Below, in pieces: positions 8,701-15,550 of a stretch of DNA of 19,578 nt. The stretch is taken from assembly GCA_965652975.1 (NCBI GenBank), contig CBFGYO010000072.1, positions 1-19,578 on the forward strand, read 5' to 3'. The notes under the pieces are model-generated. The model was not told the origin of the DNA, did no database searches, and worked only from the letters and a program-made list of their open reading frames with translations. Both the position numbers and the translations under genes were made by a program. Origin of the DNA: CADEDV01 sp036374495 (GTDB taxonomy: Bacteria > Bacteroidota > Bacteroidia > Chitinophagales > Chitinophagaceae). Each line of letters opens with the position of its first letter. The first letter of the stretch is position 1.

Positions 8701-9606
8701 GCTATCCCGTTCGCCCATCATTACGGGTCGTAAGATATAACCCTTGTCGCGCAGGATTTCAATTACCCCTCTTTTGCCTGGAAGGTGGGCTGCGCCAACT
8801 CCGACGAAAAGGGTAGCCTTACTTTTCAATATCGAATCAATAGAAAACGCCTGTATCTCGTTGCGCTTGTATAAAAACTTTTCATCAAAGGCTTCAGAGA
8901 AGCTGTTGAGCTTATTAATGGAATCCAGTTGATCCAGGTTTCCTTTACGATAAGCTTCCTGCAATTTGCCGGAAGAGTACTCTTCATCTACTTCGTAATT
9001 TCTTTTTTTACTTCTATCTCGCGCGGCATCGCGATAAGCTTCCTGCATCAGTTTCATACTTTCAGCGTAGCGTTCTACCCCTGCTACTTTTTTGCCCCAT
9101 TTTTTCCCACACTGGTAGATGTACATATCAAGGTAGGTATCTTCTTCAAAGTCGCTCGACTCATTGCCATACGAGCGATAGAGAAGGTTATTGATGGTAG
9201 AAGGATTACTGTAAAGGGAGCGTTCGATCTTCTTATCGTATTTATAGAATTTGAGCGTATTAATGGTCAGGTAATCATTGGGAATGGCGAGGTAGCCGGC
9301 AAACCGTCCTGAAGGTGAATAGCCCATTTCCCCGGTTTCGTACTTGCTCATATCCTCCTGCCAAGATTCAGGATTGGTTTCGAGAGCTACCACGTCTGCA
9401 TTACGGATACCCATGTAAAATGAATCAGCCAGGTGAAAGGCCAGTTTACTGCTTACGTGCATGGTACCAAAGAGGTAGGAGGGTTTTTTGAGACCGTTGC
9501 CTGTAATTTCCCAAAGAAGGCTGGGATATTTCCGTGCTTTGGCTTTGTGCTGGGCAAATAATAGGTAGGGCAAAACCGCAAAAATCAAGACGATGGCTCT
9601 TTTCAT
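5776..9606 (-). CDS. Giant secreted/periplasmic TraB/GumN-family protein with long C-terminal extension
   Basis: The 1276-aa product starts with a signal peptide (MKRAIVLIFAVLPYLLFAQ). Residues about 28-300 form a TraB/GumN (Tiki-like) domain: YLFGTMH (44-50) and VGVGAAH (268-274) supply the two GxxH motifs, ALETNPE (74-80) the conserved acidic strand, and GVIEILRDKGY (280-290) the family's closing segment. This fold is linked to metal-dependent proteases in Tiki proteins; activity here is not shown. Ordinary GumN proteins are about 290 aa, so roughly 975 residues are extra. The next part (about 300-800) looks beta-rich, with segments such as FSIDLPHEPYIG. About 840-1130 looks helical and HEAT-like, with a charged stretch (EMKKQVIAEKKKAIDKAEEN). 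The C-terminus has an acidic patch (DDDEDRSDYE). A promoter lies just upstream, so it is probably a single-gene unit, tail-to-tail with the ABC ATPase. Confidence 0.85.
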   Translation of the reverse strand: MKRAIVLIFAVLPYLLFAQHKAKARKYPSLLWEITGNGLKKPSYLFGTMHVSSKLAFHLADSFYMGIRNADVVALETNPESWQEDMSKYETGEMGYSPSGRFAGYLAIPNDYLTINTLKFYKYDKKIERSLYSNPSTINNLLYRSYGNESSDFEEDTYLDMYIYQCGKKWGKKVAGVERYAESMKLMQEAYRDAARDRSKKRNYEVDEEYSSGKLQEAYRKGNLDQLDSINKLNSFSEAFDEKFLYKRNEIQAFSIDSILKSKATLFVGVGAAHLPGKRGVIEILRDKGYILRPVMMGERDSRHKEEVEKVRVPVVFNTEKADDSLFEVSIPGKFYSFGDDGALDQKQYADMANGSYYMVTRIMTNGWMWGHSTEQVYKKIDSLLYENIPGKLISKTKISRNGFNGFDILNKTRRGDLQRYNIFITPFEVIFFKISGNGDYVKNGDEANRFFNSIKFRDYATLNNPGGKWKKYSPVAGGFSIDLPHEPYIGNDGSWIYDAEDSQTKIHYRVIRSDIHNYQFVEEDSFDLGLMEESFAASDFIDRKLSRRFLVHQGYPALDCKFRDKNGGVYVLRFLIQGPHYYTLVAHGKQEDPKMTSFLNSFEIKPFIYPSATERKDTALYFTVKSPVYPDQKKEKLGLRSIGIPGGGDDDEMSEKDMLEGGAYRSKLVSNDTTGEKIYVSFYKSPRYYYSSDSSGFEKNFELMLMGDTSWIVRSRKSYQLPNKMQVWETKISDTGSSRMIWYKRYYKDGVGFSLLTQHDTLTAPSTFVQSFFESFAPADTLKGVDIYAKKSAFFFKDFGSRDSIAHKRAVQHIALVELDSTDIGNLEKAINSLTFKEKQYLETKKALVAKLGDIKSKQAADYLKALYYAAGDTIELQYTVLESLLQHQSQYAFGIFRDIIVEEPPVIEKSQAGDFDYSNVFRGMSTASPFRYSNGDFLDELYDSLALTRTILPDLMPLLNLDDYKHPMMNLLGRMIDSNLVKPRDYEMYFTKFMLEARQEMKKQVIAEKKKAIDKAEENKSDNTPTSFAIRNNESDRGNEALILYATLLLPYWDLHPGVQPLVKQMLQSGDKQLKYQTVMLLMRNKKTIPDSIPAYFAKMDDYRFRLYTDLKDMQQLEKFPAKYNNHIELGESALASRASYNRPDTIAYIDRLATTFKGKKGFVYFFKYKNKKEDVSWKLATVGLVPTDPRLFEFEEKNNLVAADDDEDRSDYESLDFTNLTDTRINPDEPLNAQLQKTLKKLLYSRRKSAREFYGDRNSDRYEAVRPLAEFRD

Positions 9607-9629
9607 AAAATATGGGCTGTTCTATTAAA

Positions 9630-9658
9630 CAAATTTAAGATGCGGTTTGCCTATAAAA
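9630..9658 (-). promoter_or_regulatory. Probable promoter of the TraB/GumN-like gene
   Basis: On the minus strand, TAAATTTG (9637-9630) matches the Bacteroidota -7 consensus TAnnTTTG. A T-rich stretch (TTTT at 9658-9655) lies upstream at roughly -33 spacing but lacks the TTG. Transcription would begin near 9624, giving a leader of about 18 bases before the ATG at 9606. Confidence 0.5.
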
Positions 9659-9770
9659 GTCATAAATACAAAGCGCAGGTTACAATATTCGGGCCTTTTC
9701 TGCTGGATTAAAGCGTGCGGAAGCCGGAAATATTGTGAAAAATAAAACAGGATTTTGGCTCTAAATAGTG

Positions 9771-9778
9771 TACCTTCG
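9771..9778 (+). promoter_or_regulatory. Possible -7 box for queA
   Basis: TACCTTCG resembles the TAnnTTTG -7 box with one change (T to C). The nearest TTG (9755-9757) is only 13 bases upstream, which is short of the usual 19-21, so the upstream element is not convincing. If this is the promoter, the queA mRNA has a leader of about 130 bases that contains the hairpin at 9802-9880. Confidence 0.4.
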
Positions 9779-9801
9779 CCGCCTTTAAAAGTCATCACTT
9801 T

Positions 9802-9880
9802 GACCAAACCCGGCGCCGTAAGGCCGGATTTGTCCTGCCTCTGGTAAGTCCGGCCATATTGCCGGAGCCCGGTTTGCGTC
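9802..9880 (+). promoter_or_regulatory. Long imperfect hairpin in the queA leader (possible cis-regulatory RNA)
   Basis: GACCAAACC (9802-9810) pairs with GGTTTGCGTC (9871-9880), leaving one bulged C. The stem continues with mismatches through 9811-9818 and 9863-9870. A 10-bp inner stem forms between GGCCGGATTT (9822-9831) and AAGTCCGGCC (9846-9855, one wobble) around a 14-base loop. A competing local hairpin, TCCGGC-CATATT-GCCGGA (9849-9866), uses the same bases, so two folds are mutually exclusive. It lies 31 bases before the queA ATG. There is no T tract, so it is not an intrinsic terminator. It does not match the preQ1 or SAM riboswitch consensus sequences as I remember them. Confidence 0.5.
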
Positions 9881-9911
9881 ATGAGACAACGGTAAAAAAC
9901 AATAAATACTC

Positions 9912-10961
9912 ATGAAGCTTTCACAATTTCGGTTTGATCTCCCGCTTAATTTAATTGCCCAAAACCCTGCGAAAAGAAGAGAAGATGCCCGGATGATGGT
10001 TGTTCACCGCCACACTGGCCAGATCGAAAACAAACATTTCCGTGATATTCTCGATTACTTCGACGACAAGGATGCTTTTGTAGTGAATAATACCAAGGTT
10101 TTCCCGGCGCGTATGTATGGTAGGAAGGAAAAAACCGGTGCGAAAATCGAGGTTTTCCTGCTTCGTGAACTCAATAAACCCAACCGCCTGTGGGATGTGA
10201 TCGTTGATCCCGCAAGAAAGATCAGGGTCGGCAACAAACTTTATTTCGGCGACCAGGAAGACCTGGTGGCGGAAGTTATCGACAACACTACCAGCCGCGG
10301 CCGTACAATTCGTTTTTTATGGGAAGGATCTGAAGAAGATTTCCGTGCACAGCTAGAAAAACTGGGTGAAACGCCATTACCAAAATACATTAAGAGAAAG
10401 CCTGACGAAGAAGATAAGGAGCGTTATCAGACAGTATATGCAAAACATGAAGGTGCCGTAGCTGCTCCTACAGCCGGCCTACACTTCAGCCGTGAGCTTA
10501 TCAAACGCCTCGAAATAAAAGGTATCCGCTTTGCAGAAGTAACGCTTCATACCGGGCTCGGAACCTTTCGACCCATCGAAGTAGAAGATCTCAGCAAACA
10601 TAAAATGGATGCCGAGTATTATCATATTGAAGAAGCAGCCTGCAAAATCGTAAACAGGGCTAAAGAATATGGTCACCGTATCTGCTCTGTGGGTACTACA
10701 ACCATGCGCGCACTTGAATCATCCTTTACAGCGCAAAAACTTTTGAAGCCGTCTGAGGGCTGGACAAATATGTTTATTCATCCGCCTTACGACTTCAACA
10801 TTGCCGATTCACTTGTTACCAACTTCCACCTGCCAAAAACAAGCTTACTTATCATGACCTGTGCATTTGCAGGTTACGAACTTACAATGGAAGCTTATAA
10901 GAAAGCAATTAAGGACAAGTATAGGTTTTTTAGTTATGGAGACGCACTATTGATTGTGTAA
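9912..10961 (+). CDS. queA: S-adenosylmethionine:tRNA ribosyltransferase-isomerase
   Basis: QueA transfers and rearranges the ribosyl group of SAM onto preQ1-modified tRNA to give epoxyqueuosine, a late step of queuosine synthesis at the anticodon wobble position. The 349-aa length is typical. Characteristic segments are the N-terminal FRFDLPLNLIAQNPA (6-20), VVNNTKVFPARMYG (57-70), GETPLPKYIK (152-161), VAAPTAGLHFS (183-193) and TLHTGLGTFRP (211-221), plus LVTNFHLPKTSLLIM near the C-terminus. No other queuosine gene is in the window. It starts on the far side of a structured leader, is divergent from the TraB-like gene, and is followed by an AT-rich inverted repeat that may end transcription. 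The assignment is unambiguous. Confidence 0.96.
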   Translation: MKLSQFRFDLPLNLIAQNPAKRREDARMMVVHRHTGQIENKHFRDILDYFDDKDAFVVNNTKVFPARMYGRKEKTGAKIEVFLLRELNKPNRLWDVIVDPARKIRVGNKLYFGDQEDLVAEVIDNTTSRGRTIRFLWEGSEEDFRAQLEKLGETPLPKYIKRKPDEEDKERYQTVYAKHEGAVAAPTAGLHFSRELIKRLEIKGIRFAEVTLHTGLGTFRPIEVEDLSKHKMDAEYYHIEEAACKIVNRAKEYGHRICSVGTTTMRALESSFTAQKLLKPSEGWTNMFIHPPYDFNIADSLVTNFHLPKTSLLIMTCAFAGYELTMEAYKKAIKDKYRFFSYGDALLIV

Positions 10962-10979
10962 GATTTATTGATTCGATTT

Positions 10980-11059
10980 AGATAAAAGATAAAAGTTGTA
11001 CTAGTGCGGAGTATCCGACCTGATATAACTTTTATCTTTTATCTTTTAACTTTTATCTT
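10980..11059. repeat. AT-rich 18-bp perfect inverted repeat with a third partial copy
   Basis: AGATAAAAGATAAAAGTT (10980-10997) is the exact reverse complement of 11027-11044, separated by 29 bases. The sequence AACTTTTATCTT then recurs at 11048-11059 as a direct repeat of the right arm. It lies 18 bases after the queA stop. The T-rich right arm could make it a terminator for queA; it may also be a member of a dispersed repeat family. The spacer has a 4-bp mini-stem (CGGA-GTA-TCCG). Confidence 0.7.
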
Positions 11060-11106
11060 CTCCTACTCCTTAACGTACTGCTAACAGGAAATTTGGTAAA
11101 TTACAC

Positions 11107-11114
11107 AGAGGAGG
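11107..11114 (+). promoter_or_regulatory. Shine-Dalgarno sequence of the plug-like gene
   Basis: AGAGGAGG ends 8 bases before the ATG at 11123. Such a strong ribosome binding site is uncommon in Bacteroidota. It decides the start in favour of 11123 over the in-frame TTG at 11093. Confidence 0.65.
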
Positions 11115-11122
11115 ATTTAGAT

Positions 11123-11578
11123 ATGAAGAAGTTCCTGACGATTTTACCAGCGATACTGGCAGTAGTCATTATTCAGGCCCAGGATTACAGGGGCAAGACT
11201 CACCAACAAACAGCAGAAGACCGGTTAAATGAACTCTATTGCAGCGGTCTTTTCAAAACTAGCGATGGAACAATACTGGATGTTGCAGCAGACCCTGGTG
11301 CAAAAGCTTATTTCAATATCCTGGATTGGCTACCGGGACGGGTTGCAGGCGTACAGGTGATTACAACGCGCAACGGAGTTCGTATTCCGCTTATCCGTGG
11401 GGGCATTCCGGCATTGTATGTAGATGAAATCCAGGTCAGCTATAGCCTCTTGTCTTCACTGAATGTAAATGATATTGGAATTATCAAAGTAATCAAGACT
11501 CCGTTCCTGGGAGGATTCAATGGTGGAAGTGGTGCGATTGCTATTTATACTATTGTGGAAGAGGAAGAAGAAGAATGA
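11123..11578 (+). CDS. Barrel-less TonB receptor plug-like secreted protein
   Basis: The 151-aa product has a signal peptide (MKKFLTILPAILAVVIIQAQ), then a region like the plug domain of TonB-dependent receptors: WLPGRVAGVQV (69-79), RIPLIRGGIPALYVDEIQV (87-105), LNVNDIGIIKVIKTP (113-127) and GGSGAIAIYT (134-143) follow the order of a plug (LxGRvpGVqv, iRG, plyviDG, I..IeVlK, G..GaI.I.T). No beta-barrel follows; the protein ends in six consecutive glutamates. Plug-like domains without barrels also occur at the ends of larger Bacteroidota envelope proteins, so this need not be a broken receptor. No downstream barrel remnant is present: the next gene is on the other strand 7 bases away. Function is unknown; binding to an envelope partner is a guess. 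Confidence 0.65.
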   Translation: MKKFLTILPAILAVVIIQAQDYRGKTHQQTAEDRLNELYCSGLFKTSDGTILDVAADPGAKAYFNILDWLPGRVAGVQVITTRNGVRIPLIRGGIPALYVDEIQVSYSLLSSLNVNDIGIIKVIKTPFLGGFNGGSGAIAIYTIVEEEEEE

Positions 11579-11585
11579 TTTTTTA

Positions 11586-12803
11586 TTAGTTTTCATAGTC
11601 AAGGGGAAGTGCATTTGCCAACTTCTCGGACCATCCCCAATAACCCAGCGCAAATAAATTTTGTGGATCAAAATAGTGGCCATTTTTTTCAATTCGAATC
11701 AAATCTACATTAGGAGAAAAAAGAAAAGAACGTTGTGAAACGGGACTTCTTGCCTCTGATAATGATCGTACATAACCCTCTTCTTCCAATTCGCCGGTGT
11801 AAGTAACAAATAAATAGTCGGGGAAGTACATTACTTTATATAGACCTTCCTGCTTTATCACAACGCTATCTGCAGTTAGTAGTTTTTCGCCATAGACTTC
11901 ATTGTAATCAGGCTGTCTCATTACCCGTTGATAATAGCTAAGTGTGTCCGGTGGCAGATCGGGTTCTTTCATTTCGATTATCGGCGTTGCGGATCCACGT
12001 GCAGTAGACACGACTTTTATGGGAGCATATGCTTTTTTCACACGAAGTTTTTCAAGGTTATAGATCCTGACCATTCTCCTCACTTCAAAACCATTTTCGA
12101 TCAGGGTATTTGTGTATACGCTTCGCATAAAATGTAACATAGACCCCTTATAAGATTGCTGGCGATGCTGTGCGTAATTTTTTTTGTTCTTGCTTTCTTC
12201 GAATAATGAATACCCAAGAAAAACGACGCTTTCGTCATTAAAGTTTACTTCAAATTTTTCCAACTGGTAATGGATCGTGTAGCCAAGCGCTTTATTTTCA
12301 ATTAGCAGTGCCTCGTCGGAATAGGCCACCAGGCGGTTGCTTTTTTTGTAAAATTTGAATCGAATATCTTTTGCATTTTTAATGGTACAACCTTTAGAAT
12401 TAGCTGAGGTGCCGATAAAATTATCCAGGAAAAGTCGCCCCCATTTTTCCCAGGTTTCTTCTACATACGATTCTACAATTACATTCGCGAGTTCCCTTAC
12501 TTTAATTTTTAATTCCACTTTAATATTGATGGGCAACTTCTCTTCACTGAAAGTAAAGACATTTGTTTCGTACCCTACGGAGGAAATAATTAGCTGGTGT
12601 TTGCCCGCAGGAACGCCGCCTATTTCAAAATACCCGATATTATCGGTGGTGGTTCCTTTAGAGGTGTTGGTAATAAAAACACTGCAGCCGGGAATAACTT
12701 TTCCAGTACCAGCGTCCACAACCGAACCCGTGATAGCTCGCTGACTGAAGGATATTAAGGAGGAGCAAATAAGCAGTACTAATGTTGCAAGTCTTTTGAC
12801 CAT
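11586..12803 (-). CDS. CarboxypepD_reg-like domain protein, secreted
   Basis: The 405-aa product has a signal peptide (MVKRLATLVLLICSSLISFS, cut near Gln21). Residues about 22-105 form a carboxypeptidase-regulatory-like beta-sandwich: ITGSVVDAGTGKVIPG (24-39), GTTTDNIGYFEIGGVPAG (50-67) and LIISSVGYET (71-80). The remaining 300 residues carry a segment around WGRLFLDNFIGTSANSKGC (121-139) that I associate with a Bacteroidota-specific family of envelope proteins bearing this N-terminal domain. No peptidase motif and no TonB barrel are visible. It lies 138 bases after aspartate kinase on the same strand, without a clear promoter (a weak TAAATTGT sits right before the ATG), and is convergent with the plug-like gene. 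Function is unknown. Confidence 0.8.
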   Translation of the reverse strand: MVKRLATLVLLICSSLISFSQRAITGSVVDAGTGKVIPGCSVFITNTSKGTTTDNIGYFEIGGVPAGKHQLIISSVGYETNVFTFSEEKLPINIKVELKIKVRELANVIVESYVEETWEKWGRLFLDNFIGTSANSKGCTIKNAKDIRFKFYKKSNRLVAYSDEALLIENKALGYTIHYQLEKFEVNFNDESVVFLGYSLFEESKNKKNYAQHRQQSYKGSMLHFMRSVYTNTLIENGFEVRRMVRIYNLEKLRVKKAYAPIKVVSTARGSATPIIEMKEPDLPPDTLSYYQRVMRQPDYNEVYGEKLLTADSVVIKQEGLYKVMYFPDYLFVTYTGELEEEGYVRSLSEARSPVSQRSFLFSPNVDLIRIEKNGHYFDPQNLFALGYWGWSEKLANALPLDYEN

Positions 12804-12941
12804 CAGACAATTTACATTGCTAATGGAATTAGGGAAACATTTCGGGGAGAACGGTTGGTTTCAAGGGCAAGCGTGCAAAAAAGACGAAGAGGAAAAAAAT
12901 TTGTGTAAGTTATTTACTTCCCTTCCCATTTCAGCTCCAAA

Positions 12942-14264
12942 TTATTCAAGGCCAAACATACCCTTATTCAATTGTTGCAGTATCTGTGTTTTATACTCTG
13001 CCGGAACCAGCAATGAAATATTATGCGGGCTACCGCCATAGCTTACCATGCGCACAGGGATATTCATGATGGAGCCAAACAGTTTTTTGACCATGTCTTC
13101 GGTTTTGGAGATCTCGTTTCCTACAACGGAGATGATGGTTTGATTCTGGTCAACTTCAATCGTTCCAAATGGTTCGAGTTCTTTCAGTATTTCCTTTAAA
13201 AATATCGAATGGTCGATCGTAATAGACACGGCAACTTCGGAAGTAGTAATCATATCGATGGGTGTGCGATACTTTTCAAATACTTCAAATATTTTCCTTA
13301 GGAATCCGTATGCCAGTAACATGCGGCTGCTTTTTATGCGTATAGCCGTAATATTATCTTTTGCCGCAACTGCTTTAACGCCTACTGTGCTGGCTTTTTC
13401 CTCGATGATCGTTCCCTTGGCTTCGGGTTGCATGGTATTAAGGAGCCTGACCGGGACCTTGTAGGTCTGTGCCGGCCAGATGGAGGCAGGGTGAAGGATC
13501 TTTGCACCGAAATAAGCAAGCTCGGCTGCTTCGTCAAAACTCATTTGTTCAACCGGCACGGTTCGTTTCACAATGCGGGGATCGTTATTATGCATGCCGT
13601 CGATATCTGTCCATATTTCACAGACGGTCGCATTGATGGCAGCAGCAATTAATGATGCCGTATAATCGCTTCCTCCTCTTTTAAGGTTGTCTACCTCTCC
13701 CCTTGCATTGCGACATATATAGCCCTGGGTTACAAATAACTTTTTATCGGTATGCTGTTGAAGCAACTGGCTAAGTTTGACTTTTATGCTGCCGATCTGC
13801 GGCTCGTCGTACGAGTCGATGGTCATGAATTCGAGGGCGGGCAGTAATACGTGATCAATCCCCTGCTCTTCCAGGTATGTTGAAAATAATTTGGTTGACA
13901 ACAACTCCCCCTGTGCCAGGATATCTTTATTCAGTGACTCACTAAATGAAATCTTGAGAATAATATTGAGAAATTCGAAGTGCTCGGCAACGATGGCCAT
14001 GGCCTTGGCAACCGCTTCCGGTTTTTTTACCAGTTGCGTTACGAAATCATTATAATGCGCTTCCAGTTTGTCGATAGCCTGTTTTGCCGTGGTACGATCA
14101 CCCTTGGCGATATGATCCCCAATTTCTACCAGCGCATTGGTAGTGCCGGATAATGCTGACAAAACGATGATAGCAGGTTCTGTTTCTTTTGTAACGAGTG
14201 TAACGATGTGATGCATACGCTCTGGCCTGCCTACACTGGTACCTCCAAACTTCATGACTTTCAT
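12942..14264 (-). CDS. lysC: Aspartate kinase (monofunctional)
   Basis: This enzyme phosphorylates aspartate, the first step toward lysine, threonine, methionine and diaminopimelate. The 440-aa protein starts with the kinase motif KFGGTSV (5-11) and has LSALSGTTNALVE (35-47), AQGELLSTKLFS (117-128), LKRGGSDYTASL (194-205), WTDIDGMHNNDPR (218-230) and FGAKILHP (252-259). Two ACT domains follow (about 305-440), with VSYGGSPHNISLLV (407-420) as the effector-binding region, so feedback control by an aspartate-family amino acid is likely. There is no fused homoserine dehydrogenase or decarboxylase. A good promoter lies about 36 bases upstream of the start. The symbol lysC is used generically; other isozymes may exist in the genome. 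Confidence 0.93.
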   Translation of the reverse strand: MKVMKFGGTSVGRPERMHHIVTLVTKETEPAIIVLSALSGTTNALVEIGDHIAKGDRTTAKQAIDKLEAHYNDFVTQLVKKPEAVAKAMAIVAEHFEFLNIILKISFSESLNKDILAQGELLSTKLFSTYLEEQGIDHVLLPALEFMTIDSYDEPQIGSIKVKLSQLLQQHTDKKLFVTQGYICRNARGEVDNLKRGGSDYTASLIAAAINATVCEIWTDIDGMHNNDPRIVKRTVPVEQMSFDEAAELAYFGAKILHPASIWPAQTYKVPVRLLNTMQPEAKGTIIEEKASTVGVKAVAAKDNITAIRIKSSRMLLAYGFLRKIFEVFEKYRTPIDMITTSEVAVSITIDHSIFLKEILKELEPFGTIEVDQNQTIISVVGNEISKTEDMVKKLFGSIMNIPVRMVSYGGSPHNISLLVPAEYKTQILQQLNKGMFGLE

Positions 14265-14299
14265 GGTGCTGTCCCCTTTATATTAGTTGAAAATGGGTG

Positions 14300-14333
14300 C
14301 AAAGATAAGCGGAAGGGTTGCTTATTGCAAAAA
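14300..14333 (-). promoter_or_regulatory. Promoter of aspartate kinase
   Basis: On the minus strand TTTTG precedes a 20-base spacer and TATCTTTG (14307-14300), a full match to the Bacteroidota TTG-N20-TAnnTTTG pattern. The -33 TTG is at 14330-14328. Transcription should start near 14294, about 30 bases before the ATG at 14264. Confidence 0.75.
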
Positions 14334-14413
14334 ACCGCAAGTACAGCAATGCGCGGGAAGGGTGGTTGCAAATTGAAAATGATGGGAATTCATCAGAATA
14401 ATAGTACATCTAA

Positions 14414-15499
14414 TTATATTGGCCAGGCTATAGAGAATTTTTCAGCGAGGTTCCTTAGATCACCTGCAACAACATCGAGCAATGGTATCCCGTTTTGTGA
14501 CCTGAACGATTCCATTTCTCTTTCGGGGTCGCCTGGTACTAAAACTTTTTCCTCTCCTTTCACAGGCCTGCACGCACGAAATCCGCCGATCCAGTGATCC
14601 ATATCTTTTTTAAAAGAGTCTGCTGAACGAAACGCATCGATGCGCATCGCTCCCAGGAAATGGCCAATTCCTTTGCCGGGTTGTTGTGATGGCATGGGTA
14701 CATAGGCGGGGAATGGTGGTACCCACGGAGCATAATTGGCGCCACTGAGTAATGCCGAGAATATATCTACTATTGCACCCAGTGCATACCCTTTATGAGA
14801 GCCATGCTCCTTATCTCCTCCGAGTGGTAATAATGCACCTCCCTGTTTTAGTTCATTCGCATCGTTGGAAGGATTACCGTCTTTATCCTGTACCCAGCCC
14901 GCAGGTGTGGGCAGGTTTTTTCGCTGTAAAATTTCAAGTTTTCCATTGGCGGCGGTGGTTGTCGCGAGATCTGCGACAAATGGTGGTTCCTGCCCGGCAG
15001 GCGCAGCCACGCAAATGGGATTAGTGCCGAGCATGCGATCGATTGAAAATGTGGGGGCCACAAGGGGACTTGCATTCGTCATGGCTATCCCGATCATATC
15101 ATGCTCCAGCGCCATCATTGCGTGATGGGCCGCTATGCCAAAATGATTGCTATTTTGAACACTTACCCACCCTGTCCCAACCTGCTTTGCTTTTTCTATT
15201 GCTATTTGCATTGCAAAAGGAGCAACTACCAGTCCGAGGCCGCCATCGCCATCGACTACTGCCGTTGATGGTGTTTCATGAATGACTTTAATTGCAGGTG
15301 TTGCATTCACGCGTTTTGCTTCCCACAGGCGTACATATCCACTTAGCCGGGCTACTCCATGCGAGTCGATGCCCCGCAGATCGGCGGATAATAAAGTTTT
15401 TGCTGCAACTTCAGCTTCCAGGTTATTGCAACCAATTTTTTGAAACACCTGTACTGTAAAAGAAAATAAGTCCGAATAAGTAAACACCTGGTCTGGCAT
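14414..15499 (-). CDS. Ldh family oxidoreductase (malate/L-lactate dehydrogenase, YlbC/MdhA type)
   Basis: This NAD(P)-dependent dehydrogenase of the Ldh2 superfamily is unrelated to classical LDH/MDH; substrates in the family include malate, L-lactate, ureidoglycolate and 2,3-diketogulonate, and the one here cannot be read. I start at the ATG at 15499 (MPDQVFTYSD), giving 361 aa, typical for the family; the frame is open to 15586 but the extra 29 residues have no family character and run into a repeat arm. Key segments are LRGIDSHGVARL (41-52) with the catalytic His47, VQNSNHFGIAAHHA, TNASPLVAPTF and GSHKGYALG. It is 149 bases upstream of aspartate kinase on the same strand, which has its own promoter. 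TAATATTG just upstream is a weak -7 candidate. Confidence 0.88.
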   Translation of the reverse strand: MPDQVFTYSDLFSFTVQVFQKIGCNNLEAEVAAKTLLSADLRGIDSHGVARLSGYVRLWEAKRVNATPAIKVIHETPSTAVVDGDGGLGLVVAPFAMQIAIEKAKQVGTGWVSVQNSNHFGIAAHHAMMALEHDMIGIAMTNASPLVAPTFSIDRMLGTNPICVAAPAGQEPPFVADLATTTAANGKLEILQRKNLPTPAGWVQDKDGNPSNDANELKQGGALLPLGGDKEHGSHKGYALGAIVDIFSALLSGANYAPWVPPFPAYVPMPSQQPGKGIGHFLGAMRIDAFRSADSFKKDMDHWIGGFRACRPVKGEEKVLVPGDPEREMESFRSQNGIPLLDVVAGDLRNLAEKFSIAWPI

Positions 15500-15550
15500 G
15501 AATGAGTTTGAGGTTGCAATATTAGAATAAAAGCGGGAATGATATGTGTT

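Noticed and set aside
8047..8733. 228-aa plus-strand ORF inside the TraB-like gene
   Set aside because: It is antisense to a coherent 1276-aa protein with a signal peptide and family motifs, and its translation shows no family features.
9625..9882. 85-aa minus-strand ORF upstream of the TraB-like gene
   Set aside because: It covers the queA leader hairpin and the TraB-like promoter on the same strand, has no recognisable domain or signal, and its start lies in the palindrome.
9781..9911. preQ1 or SAM riboswitch upstream of queA
   Set aside because: I could not find the preQ1-I core (C-rich loop with A-rich tail) or the SAM-I/SAM-II signature. Only generic hairpins are visible, so no known class is named.
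11093..11122. TTG start for the plug-like gene
   Set aside because: The ATG at 11123 follows a strong Shine-Dalgarno sequence and begins a normal signal peptide.
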